Shown piece after piece: positions 16,124 to 23,004 of a stretch of 36,476 bases of DNA. Position numbers and translations under genes: made by a program. Within the stretch, counting starts at the first letter, position 1. Each line of letters opens with the position of its first letter. The stretch comes from DATHSN01 sp035464115 (GTDB lineage Bacteria; Actinomycetota; Acidimicrobiia; Acidimicrobiales; SKKL01): contig DATHSN010000436.1 of assembly GCA_035464115.1 (NCBI GenBank), positions 1 through 36,476 on the forward strand. Direction: 5' to 3'. A model generated the notes under the pieces. It made no database searches. It was not told the origin of the DNA and worked only from the letters and a program-made list of their open reading frames with translations.

Positions 16124-16507
16124 ATGGCGAGCTGGTCGGGTCGGTCGAGGTTGCTCCGCGTGGATCGGTCCCCCGGCGCCGGTCGGGGGGTGTTCACGAC
16201 CCGACCGGTGCGGTCGGGTCAGGTGCTCGAGGTCGCGCCGGTGCTGGTGGTCCCCGAGTCGGAGCGCCCGATCCTGGAGCAGACGCTGCTGCGCCAGTAC
16301 GTGTGGGACTGGGCGGGAGGCGTGGCCGTCGGGCTCGGGATCGTCAGCCTGGTGAACCACGGCGTGCCGGCCAACGCCCACTGGGAGTCCGACGTCGACG
16401 CCGGCGAGCTGTGGCTGACCGCGTGCGCCGACATCGCGAGCGGCGACGAGGTGCTCGTCGACTACAGCCTCGATGGCACCATCGAGCTGTGGTTCACGCC
16501 GCGCTGA
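16124..16507 (+). CDS. SET-domain protein, putative lysine methyltransferase
   Basis: The 127-aa protein is almost entirely a compact SET domain. It has the N-terminal GRGVFTTRPVRSGQVL strand pattern, the NHG(x)4N-type motif in the middle (VNHGVPANAHW) and the C-terminal GDEVLVDYS motif with the catalytic-region Tyr. SET enzymes transfer methyl from S-adenosylmethionine to lysine. Short stand-alone bacterial SET proteins are known, but their targets are mostly unidentified. The ATG at 16124 follows TACGGT with a 7-nt gap and no Shine-Dalgarno. There is no cysteine-rich post-SET region. It stands alone between short unrelated genes, and its target cannot be inferred. Confidence 0.82.
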   Translation: MASWSGRSRLLRVDRSPGAGRGVFTTRPVRSGQVLEVAPVLVVPESERPILEQTLLRQYVWDWAGGVAVGLGIVSLVNHGVPANAHWESDVDAGELWLTACADIASGDEVLVDYSLDGTIELWFTPR

Positions 16508-16631
16508 GCGCGTCCGCCGGCCGCCAGCGGTCGCGGAGACTCCGTGTGGTTCCCCGCCCAACGGGGGCACCCGAGCGTCGCCCTCCACCGGCGCACGTGT
16601 CGAGCGGCTGGCCACCGGGCAGGCTGGTCGG

Positions 16632-16910
16632 ATGCGCACCGAGATCCGCCACGAGCCAGACCGCTCCCGCTACGAGCTCCTGGTCGACGGGGAGCCCGTC
16701 GGCGTGTGCGACTACCGCACCGAGGGTGAGCGCGTGGTCCTGCCCCACACCGTGATCGATCCGGCCCTGCGGGGTCGGGGACTGGGCGCCGTGCTCGTCG
16801 CCGCCGCGCTCGACGACATCCGGGGGACGGGTCGGACCGTGGTCCCCACCTGCTGGTTCGTGGCCGACTTCATCGCCGAGCACCCCGAGTACCACGACCT
16901 GCGGGCCTGA
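16632..16910 (+). CDS. YidJ/NATD1-type small N-acetyltransferase
   Basis: This 92-aa protein is a minimal GNAT of the Gcn5-like YidJ/NATD1 class. It shows GEPVGVCDYR, then LPHTVIDPALRGRGLGAVLV, which is the acetyl-CoA pyrophosphate loop (RGRGLG), and ends in the family's typical CWFVADFIAEHPEYHDL. The whole protein is one domain with no substrate-specificity extension. The ATG at 16632 has CAGGCT ending 6 nt upstream. Substrate unknown. It is separated by 124 bp from the SET gene and by 39 bp from the SRPBCC gene, all in one direction. Confidence 0.9.
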   Translation: MRTEIRHEPDRSRYELLVDGEPVGVCDYRTEGERVVLPHTVIDPALRGRGLGAVLVAAALDDIRGTGRTVVPTCWFVADFIAEHPEYHDLRA

Positions 16911-16949
16911 GGCGTTTGTCGGGCGGTCCTGCCGGGTACCCGTGTCGCC

Positions 16950-17393
16950 GTGGCTCACACGTGCGTGGAGGTGGCGGCCGTCCCCGAGGCGGTCTTCGAT
17001 GTCCTCCTCGACCCGCGGACCTATCCGTCGTGGCTCGTCGGCGCCGACGAGATCCGGGCGGTCGACGACGCGTGGCCGCAGCCCGGGGCGAGGTTCCACC
17101 ACACCGTCGGCATCTGGCCGGTCCACATCCACGACCGCACCGAGCTCGTCGCCATCGACCGGCCCCGGATGCTGCGCCTGTCGGTGCGGGCCACCGCCCT
17201 GGTGCGGGCGACGGTGACGATCACCGTGCGGGGCGACGAGCGCTCGTCGATCGTGTGCATGGAGGAAGAGCCCGCGCACCGCGTCATCGGTCGGGTCGTG
17301 CGCCCCGTGCTCGATCCCGCCACCCACCTGCGCAACCACGCGTCGCTGCGGCGACTGGCGGCGCTGGTGCAGGAGCGCACCTCCGCGGTCTAG
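16950..17393 (+). CDS. SRPBCC-family (START-like) protein
   Basis: This 147-aa protein fits the SRPBCC/polyketide-cyclase fold: an opening strand and helix with the EAVFDVLLDPRTYPSWLVG pattern, a run of antiparallel strands (about residues 40-110), and a long C-terminal helix (about 115-145). The fold makes a deep hydrophobic pocket for lipids or aromatic ligands. No catalytic residues can be named. The GTG at 16950 was chosen because the family pattern begins directly after it. The gene converges on the oxidoreductase gene, leaving a 30-bp gap. Confidence 0.85.
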   Translation: MAHTCVEVAAVPEAVFDVLLDPRTYPSWLVGADEIRAVDDAWPQPGARFHHTVGIWPVHIHDRTELVAIDRPRMLRLSVRATALVRATVTITVRGDERSSIVCMEEEPAHRVIGRVVRPVLDPATHLRNHASLRRLAALVQERTSAV

Positions 17394-17423
17394 CCAGGCC
17401 GGCGCGGACTCGGCCGGGCCGGC

Positions 17424-19013
17424 TCAGCGCTCTCCTCGCCAGCGACCCCGGCGGTGGGCCCACAGCGCGGCGCGCGCCGCGTTCGCCCCGCAGGCGCCGT
17501 GGACGCCGCCGCCCGGGTGCGCCGAGGCCGACCCCAGGTAGAGCCGGTCGACGAACGTCTCGGGTCGGGCCCAGCCGGTGGTGGGGCGGAAGATCGCCTG
17601 TTGGTGCAGCTGGGCGGTGCCGAGGTTGGTGTCGCCGCCGATGAGGTTGGCATCCGCGTGCTGGAGGTCGGTGGGCGACTGGAGGTGGCGTGACCGCACG
17701 CACGCCCCGAACCCCGGCGCGTACTGCTCGATGCGGGCCTGGACCCGGTCGGCGAAGCGCTCGGACTCGGCGGCGTCCCAGCGCCCGGTGAGCCCGTCTC
17801 CACCCGCGTCACCCCGCACCTGCTGGGGCACGTGGGTGTAGGCCCAGAGGGACTCGGTGCCGGCGGGGGAGCGCGTCGCGTCGGCGGTCGTCATCTGGCC
17901 GATGAGCAGGAACGGGCGCGACGGGAGGGCCCCGGTCGCGATCTCGACGGTGGTGCGCGACAGCTCGTCGACGGAGTCGGCGAGGTGCACCGTCCCGGCG
18001 CTCCCCACCTCGGGGTCGGCCCACGGCACCGGCCGATCGAGGGCCCAGTTGACCTTGAAGGTGGCCGCACCGGGTTGGTAGCGGGCCAGGTCGGCCGCGA
18101 CCCGCCCGGGCATCGGGACGCCGCGCAGGAGCCATCCGTAGAGCTGTGGGGCGACCACGTCGGCGATGACGGCGCGTCGGGCGGTGACCGCGCTGCCGTC
18201 GACGACGCGCACCCCGGTGGCGCGCCCGGCGCGCACCTCCACGGCATCGACCCGGGCGCCGCACCGCACGGAGCCACCCCCGGCGACGAGCCGGGCCACC
18301 AGCGCGTCGGTGAGCCGCCCCGCACCCCCCACGGGGACGGGCCACCCGTGGCGCTGCCCGATGCCGGCGAGCAGCAGGCCGAAGATGCCGCTGGCGGTCG
18401 ACTCGGGTCCGAGGTCGGTGTGCAGCGCGTTGCCGGCCAGCAGCAGCGCCGCGCCCTCGCCCCCGAAGTGCTCCTCGGCGAGGCGGCGCACCGGGAGCAG
18501 CGCCAGTCGGGCCAGGTCCGCCGTCCCGCGCGCTCCGAGGCGCCGCACCAACGACGCCGCCGGCCGCAACGGGGGCATCGGGCGCAGGGCCGCCGCCAGG
18601 AGTGGCTCTTCGACCTGCGCCCACCGCGCCATCAGCTCGGCCCAGGCCGCACCGTCGCCCGCGGCGAAGCGATCGAGCGATGTCGCGGTGGCCCCCAGGT
18701 CTCGCGAGAGCACGGCGCTGGGTCCGTCGGGGGTCGGGTGGGCGAGCACGGCCGGGGCGTGGGTCCAGCGCAGTCCGTGACGCTCGAGGACGAGCTCGGT
18801 GATCACGGGCGAGGCGACCCCGAGCGGGTAGAAGGCGCTGAACAGGTCCACGACGAAGCCGGGCTCGATGGCGGTGGTGCTGCGCACCGCGCCACCAGGT
18901 TCGTCCTCGGCCTCGAGGACGAGCACCTCCCACCCCTGGTCAGCGAGGAGGTTGGCGGCGACCAGGCCGTTGGGCCCGGCCCCGATGATGACGGCGTCGA
19001 CCGATTCGGGCAC
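17424..19013 (-). CDS. phytoene-desaturase-like FAD oxidoreductase (PYROXD2 type)
   Basis: This 529-aa flavoprotein starts with the FAD-binding Rossmann motif GAGPNGLVAANLLADQGW followed by the acidic strand end VLEAEDEPGG (about residues 11-42). The C-terminal FAD motif is GSASAHPGGGVHGACGANAA (about 492-513). Length and both motifs match the CrtI/PYROXD2-like oxidoreductases common in actinobacteria, whose substrates are mostly unknown. There are no carotenoid genes beside it, so a true phytoene desaturase is unlikely. The GTG at 19013 follows TAGCGC with a 7-nt gap. It diverges from a small unknown gene across a 202-bp gap with no recognised site. Confidence 0.88.
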   Translation of the reverse strand: MPESVDAVIIGAGPNGLVAANLLADQGWEVLVLEAEDEPGGAVRSTTAIEPGFVVDLFSAFYPLGVASPVITELVLERHGLRWTHAPAVLAHPTPDGPSAVLSRDLGATATSLDRFAAGDGAAWAELMARWAQVEEPLLAAALRPMPPLRPAASLVRRLGARGTADLARLALLPVRRLAEEHFGGEGAALLLAGNALHTDLGPESTASGIFGLLLAGIGQRHGWPVPVGGAGRLTDALVARLVAGGGSVRCGARVDAVEVRAGRATGVRVVDGSAVTARRAVIADVVAPQLYGWLLRGVPMPGRVAADLARYQPGAATFKVNWALDRPVPWADPEVGSAGTVHLADSVDELSRTTVEIATGALPSRPFLLIGQMTTADATRSPAGTESLWAYTHVPQQVRGDAGGDGLTGRWDAAESERFADRVQARIEQYAPGFGACVRSRHLQSPTDLQHADANLIGGDTNLGTAQLHQQAIFRPTTGWARPETFVDRLYLGSASAHPGGGVHGACGANAARAALWAHRRGRWRGER

Positions 19014-19215
19014 GAGCCGGGCGCTACCCGGCCGGGCCGGCCGCGAACCGGTCGACCGTGGTCAGCCTCGCGGTGCGGACGAAGGATCTCCGACGAAGCC
19101 TCATCGGGGCGAGCCCGGAGCCGATCTCCCGTACCGAAGAAGGCGGTGTCCTCGCCCGGCCGGCTGTCGCCGCCGTGCGTCGGCCGCTGCGCACGGACGC
19201 GCGAGGAGGTGCCCC

Positions 19216-19509
19216 ATGGTGGATCGGATCGGACCGGTCGAGGACGCGACGGCGGCGCGATCGCCGAGGTGGATCCAGGCTCCCGAGCACCCGTTGGCCG
19301 ACCGGCTGGGACGGGTGCCGGTCGAGGTCTTCGAGCTGCCTCCCGAGCTGGTGGACGCGGTGCGGGGCGCCCCGATCCGGACCCCGGGCGTCGACGGCCC
19401 GCGGATCGCCGGCCCGGGCAGCGGCCCCGCCGTGCTCGCCCCCGACGGGGGCGGGCGCGACGCCCGACGGGCCCCGCCCGACGGCTCCACCTTCGACGTC
19501 GAGCTGTAA
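19216..19509 (+). CDS. small hypothetical protein upstream of the release-factor-like gene
   Basis: This 97-aa protein is rich in Pro, Gly, Arg and Asp and probably has a disordered C-terminal half. Its first half has a possible folded segment (about residues 17-52: APEHPLADRLGRVPVEVFEL). It starts at an ATG with a textbook Shine-Dalgarno (GAGGAGGT, 5 nt away), one of the strongest in the window. I do not recognise the family. It ends 76 bp before the release-factor-like gene in the same direction and could be co-transcribed, although that gene has its own -10-like TAGCAG. Confidence 0.65.
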   Translation: MVDRIGPVEDATAARSPRWIQAPEHPLADRLGRVPVEVFELPPELVDAVRGAPIRTPGVDGPRIAGPGSGPAVLAPDGGGRDARRAPPDGSTFDVEL

Positions 19510-19585
19510 CCACGGCCCTCGGCCACCGTCGGCGGCGCTCGCCGACGGGAGGTTTCGCGCCGCGTGGTCGAGGTAGCAGACATCC

Positions 19586-20692
19586 ATGCACGACCTCGCC
19601 GATCTCGCCGATCTCGTCGCCCGTCGCGGCCCGTTCACGTCGATCTACGTGAACGCGCGCAGCGACCGGGTCGACGCTGCCGACCGCCTGCGGATCGAGT
19701 GGGGCAACCTGCGCCGCGAGGCGGCGGCCCACGGAGCGCCCGATGCGGCGATCGCCACCATCGACGAGCTGGCGGCGACCACCCACCACGGAGACGCAGC
19801 GGCCTTCGCCGTGATCATCGATGGCGACGGTGGCGCGCACCGCGAGGCGCTGATCGACCCGATCGACCACGACGTCGTCGACGTCGACACGCTGCCACGC
19901 CTCGGCCCGATCATCGAGGTCCGCCAGGGATCGATCCCGCACCTGCTGGTCGTCGCCGACCGCGTCGGCGCCGATCTCGTCGCGGTGGCCGGCGGCGGGG
20001 AGACGGCGGCCGAGTCGGTGGAGGGCTCCGAGGTCGACATCCACCGGGGGGCGCCCGGGGGCTGGTCGCAGCGCCGGTTCCAGCAGCGGGCCGAGAACCG
20101 GTGGGAGGACAACGCCCGCGGCGTGGCCGAGGAGGCGGCGCGCGCCGCCCGTGACATCGGAGCGCGCATCGTGGTGGTCGCCGGCGACGAGCGGGCGGTC
20201 GGGTTCCTCCGGGAGCACCTACCGGCCGACGTGGCCGGGCTGGTCGTCGAGGTCGACGGCTCGCGCCACGACGACCTCGACGGCATCGCCGACGACGCGG
20301 TGCGGCTGGTCGCCACCGAGGTGGCCCGTGAGGTGGTCGAGCGCCTGGAGGCCTTCGCGTCGGCCCGGGGACGAGGCGACGCGGTCGACGGCGTGACGGC
20401 CACGCTCACCGCCCTCACCGAGCGGCGGGTCGAGCGCCTCGTGATCCACGACGATCCCGATGACGACAGGCGGGCCGCCATCAGCGACGACCGCTCGGTC
20501 GTGGTGGACGATCCGTCGGACGCCGCGGACATCGGCGTCGACGTCGACGACGCCCGGCTGGTCGATGCGGCCATGGCGGCGGCGTTGGTCACCGGCGCTG
20601 CGATCACGATCGTGCCGTCGGCGGGCCGCAACGCACCCGCCGAGGGCCTCGGTGCCAGCCTGCGCGGCGGTGGGACCACCAGCGCGGGATGA
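19586..20692 (+). CDS. Vms1/Rv2629-type eRF1-fold protein (baeRF family)
   Basis: This 368-aa protein matches the bacterial archaeo-eukaryotic release-factor-like family that includes mycobacterial Rv2629. The central domain carries GGWSQRRFQQRAENRW, with Gln162 in the loop that corresponds to the GGQ/GxxQ loop of eRF1 and Vms1. The C-terminal domain (about residues 265-368) has the L7Ae/pelota-like alternating strands and the VTGAAITIVPSAG ending. In yeast, Vms1 releases peptidyl-tRNA from stalled ribosomes; a ribosome-rescue or hibernation role for the bacterial proteins is inferred, not shown. It may be stress-linked, as Rv2629 is dormancy-regulated in mycobacteria. The ATG at 19586 is the only start that keeps the full N-terminus. 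Confidence 0.85.
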   Translation: MHDLADLADLVARRGPFTSIYVNARSDRVDAADRLRIEWGNLRREAAAHGAPDAAIATIDELAATTHHGDAAAFAVIIDGDGGAHREALIDPIDHDVVDVDTLPRLGPIIEVRQGSIPHLLVVADRVGADLVAVAGGGETAAESVEGSEVDIHRGAPGGWSQRRFQQRAENRWEDNARGVAEEAARAARDIGARIVVVAGDERAVGFLREHLPADVAGLVVEVDGSRHDDLDGIADDAVRLVATEVAREVVERLEAFASARGRGDAVDGVTATLTALTERRVERLVIHDDPDDDRRAAISDDRSVVVDDPSDAADIGVDVDDARLVDAAMAAALVTGAAITIVPSAGRNAPAEGLGASLRGGGTTSAG

Positions 20693-20717
20693 CCACGGCC
20701 CCGGGTCGGGGCGCGAC

Positions 20718-20748
20718 GAGACCCGGCACCGGGGTGGCGCCGGGTCTC
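20718..20748. terminator. terminator between the release-factor-like and HU genes
   Basis: The 13-bp arms 20718-20730 and 20736-20748 close a 5-nt loop. The single unpaired position becomes a G-U wobble in RNA of the minus strand, so the fit is best for the HU gene, although either strand could use it. Confidence 0.7.
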
Positions 20749-20762
20749 GAGGAGAGGCGGGA

Positions 20763-21056
20763 TCAGCGCTTCTTCGAGCGGCCGAGCAGCCACTCCTTCA
20801 TGGGCGCCGAGGTCGAGAGCTTGATCGAGCGCGACTTGCCGACCTTGATCGACGCACCGGTCTGAGGGTTGCGCCCGCGGCGCGGGGCCCGCTCCGTCAT
20901 GCTGAAGGCGCCGAAGCCGGGCCACGACACCTTCTCGCCGGCCTTCACCTGCTCGGCGGTGTGATCGAAGAACGCGCCGAGCACCTTCTCGACATCGCTC
21001 TTGGACATCTCCGCGCGCTCGGCGACGGCGGTGACGGTCTCTGCCTTGGTGGCCAC
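20763..21056 (-). CDS. HU-family nucleoid DNA-binding protein
   Basis: This 97-aa protein has the complete HU/IHF fold: two N-terminal helices (MSKSDVEKVLGAFFDHTAEQ), the GFGAFSMTERAPRRGRNPQT signature and a short basic C-terminal end (LLGRSKKR). The R-x-GRNPQTG arm is the part that intercalates into the DNA minor groove. It is a short HU without the long lysine-rich tail found in mycobacterial HupB. The GTG at 21056 was chosen because a Shine-Dalgarno (GGAGGA) lies 5 nt upstream; a longer frame lacks any such signal. It is probably a single-gene transcript with its own terminator. Confidence 0.95.
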   Translation of the reverse strand: MATKAETVTAVAERAEMSKSDVEKVLGAFFDHTAEQVKAGEKVSWPGFGAFSMTERAPRRGRNPQTGASIKVGKSRSIKLSTSAPMKEWLLGRSKKR

Positions 21057-21235
21057 TGGGGTCCTCCGTGAGTTGATGAGGTGGAACTGCCGCATCTTGT
21101 CAGGCGGTCGCCGATGGGGCGCGGATGCTCAGCACCCAGGCGGGGTTTCGCCACCGCCGTGCACGAAAGCCCAGCGGAACAGCCGGTTCCGGGCGTCGGG
21201 CCGGCAGGGCTCGTCGTCGAGCCCCGCCCGTGGCG

Positions 21236-22915
21236 TCAGGCGGTGGCGATCCACGCCTCGACGTTGGTGGTGAGGACCGCCGGGGTGACGCCACCCGAGC
21301 CGAGCACGACGTCGTGGAAGCCCCGAATGTCGAAGTGGTCGCCCAGCGCCGCCTCGGCCCGCCGGCGGAGCGCCAGGAGGTGACGCTGGCCGAGCTTGTA
21401 GGCCACGGCCTGGCCGGGGAGGCCGACGTAGCGGTCGACCTCGACGGCGATGGTGTCGGCCGCCACCGGCGTGTTGGCCGTGAACCACTCGATGGCGCGC
21501 TGGCGGCTCCATCCGAGCGCGTGCAGACCGGAGTCGGCGACCAGACGCCCGGCTCGCCACGAGTCGGCCGTCAGCATGCCGAGGCGCTGCTCGTCGCTGC
21601 TGTAGAGGCCCATCTCGTCGGCCAGCCGCTCGGCGTAGAGCCCCCAGCCCTCGACGAACGCGGTGTTGCCCGTGCCGAGGCGGCGGAACGCGGGCAACCC
21701 GGCGAGCTCGCTGGCGATGGCCAGCTGGAGGTGGTGACCCGGGATGGCCTCGTGGAACGCGATGGTCTCGGCCTCGAAGCGGTTGCGCTCGTGCGGCTCG
21801 TGGGTGTTGACGAAGTAGGTGCCCGGGCGGGCGCCGTCGGCGCTCGGCGGGAAGTAGTAGGCGGGCGGCACGTCGGCGGCGATGACGTCGGGCACCGGCT
21901 CGATGCGGCACGGTGCCAGCGGGAGCCGTCCGAACCAGTGGCCCATGGCGGCGCGGGCCCGCTCGAGGGCGGCGGTGGCGACCTCGAGCACCTCGTCGGC
22001 CGACGTGTAGCGCAACCCGGGGTCGGAGCGGAGCCGGTCCATCACCGCGGAGGGATCGTCGGTGCCGAACACCCGCCCGCCGAGCTCGGCGTACTCGGCG
22101 GCGAGACGCTGGCCGATCTCCTCGAGGCCCACCCGGTGGATCTCGTCGGCGGCCACGTCGAGCCCGGTGTAGGTGGCGACCAACGCCGCGTAGAGCTCGT
22201 CGCCGTCGTCGAGCCAGCACAACCCGGCCCGGTCGTCGGCGCGCGCCACGGGGAGCAGGTCGTCGACGAGCGACGTGCGGAGGCGATCGAAGCCGGGACG
22301 CACGACGCGGGCGACGACGTCGCGGAGCTGCTCGCGCCACTCGGCCTCGCCGACCCAGTCGGCGGGCCCGGCGACACCCACGAACGGGTCGTGGTCGAGC
22401 GGCGACGCCAGGTACGCGTCGACCATGTTGACCGAGCGGGCGAGAGACAGCCGGGCGGGGGTGCGCCCGCGGGCGGCGGCGTCGCGGAAGCGCTGGGCCG
22501 CCTGATCGAGCGCGTCGGGCAGTCGCCGGAGCCGCTCCACGGCCATGGCCGCGGCCTCGGGGCTCGGGTAGGCGAGCTGGGCGGCCGAGGTCAGGTAGCT
22601 GGCGACCGGTCCCGACATCTGGTCGCTGCGCAGCTCGGCGACGGCCAGGTCGATCAGCCGGACCCGGTCGTCGATCTCGTCGACCAGCAGGGCGCGCGTG
22701 ACCCGGTCGCCGCCGTCGAGGGTGGCCTCCTCGATCGCCGCTGCCCGGGCCCGTATCGCGAGGAGGGCCTCGCGCTCGCGCGCCTCGCCCTCGGCGGACC
22801 AGTCCTCCACCCGGTCGTCGAAGCGGTGGTCGCCGAGGATGGTGGCGAAGGTGGGCGACGACTCCAGGGTGGTCTCCCAGTAGTCGTCGCTGACGCTCTC
22901 GAGCTCGGGGTGCAT
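21236..22915 (-). CDS. DUF885 metallopeptidase-like protein
   Basis: This 559-aa protein belongs to the DUF885 family of predicted zinc peptidases. The zinc motif HEAIPGHH lies at residues 388-395 (His388, Glu389 as base, and His394/His395), followed by the family's FVEGWGLYAE segment, which supplies another probable Glu ligand. The rest is largely helical, as in carboxypeptidase-Taq-like folds. There is no signal peptide, so it is probably cytoplasmic. The ATG at 22915 has a Shine-Dalgarno (AGGAG) and a TACGCT hexamer further upstream. It diverges from the acetyltransferase fusion gene over 89 bp. Substrate unknown. Confidence 0.9.
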   Translation of the reverse strand: MHPELESVSDDYWETTLESSPTFATILGDHRFDDRVEDWSAEGEAREREALLAIRARAAAIEEATLDGGDRVTRALLVDEIDDRVRLIDLAVAELRSDQMSGPVASYLTSAAQLAYPSPEAAAMAVERLRRLPDALDQAAQRFRDAAARGRTPARLSLARSVNMVDAYLASPLDHDPFVGVAGPADWVGEAEWREQLRDVVARVVRPGFDRLRTSLVDDLLPVARADDRAGLCWLDDGDELYAALVATYTGLDVAADEIHRVGLEEIGQRLAAEYAELGGRVFGTDDPSAVMDRLRSDPGLRYTSADEVLEVATAALERARAAMGHWFGRLPLAPCRIEPVPDVIAADVPPAYYFPPSADGARPGTYFVNTHEPHERNRFEAETIAFHEAIPGHHLQLAIASELAGLPAFRRLGTGNTAFVEGWGLYAERLADEMGLYSSDEQRLGMLTADSWRAGRLVADSGLHALGWSRQRAIEWFTANTPVAADTIAVEVDRYVGLPGQAVAYKLGQRHLLALRRRAEAALGDHFDIRGFHDVVLGSGGVTPAVLTTNVEAWIATA

Positions 22916-23004
22916 CGCCGCTCCTGTCGTCGGTCCCGCCTGGAGCGTAGGGGTCCGTCGGGGCGACGGGGATGCGCGTCGGCGGGGACCGGTAGCCTCG
23001 GCTC

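Noticed and set aside
17424..19013. Phytoene desaturase (CrtI) as an exact call
   Set aside because: The FAD motifs fit the wider family, but no carotenoid gene is nearby and the pattern is nearer PYROXD2-like proteins.
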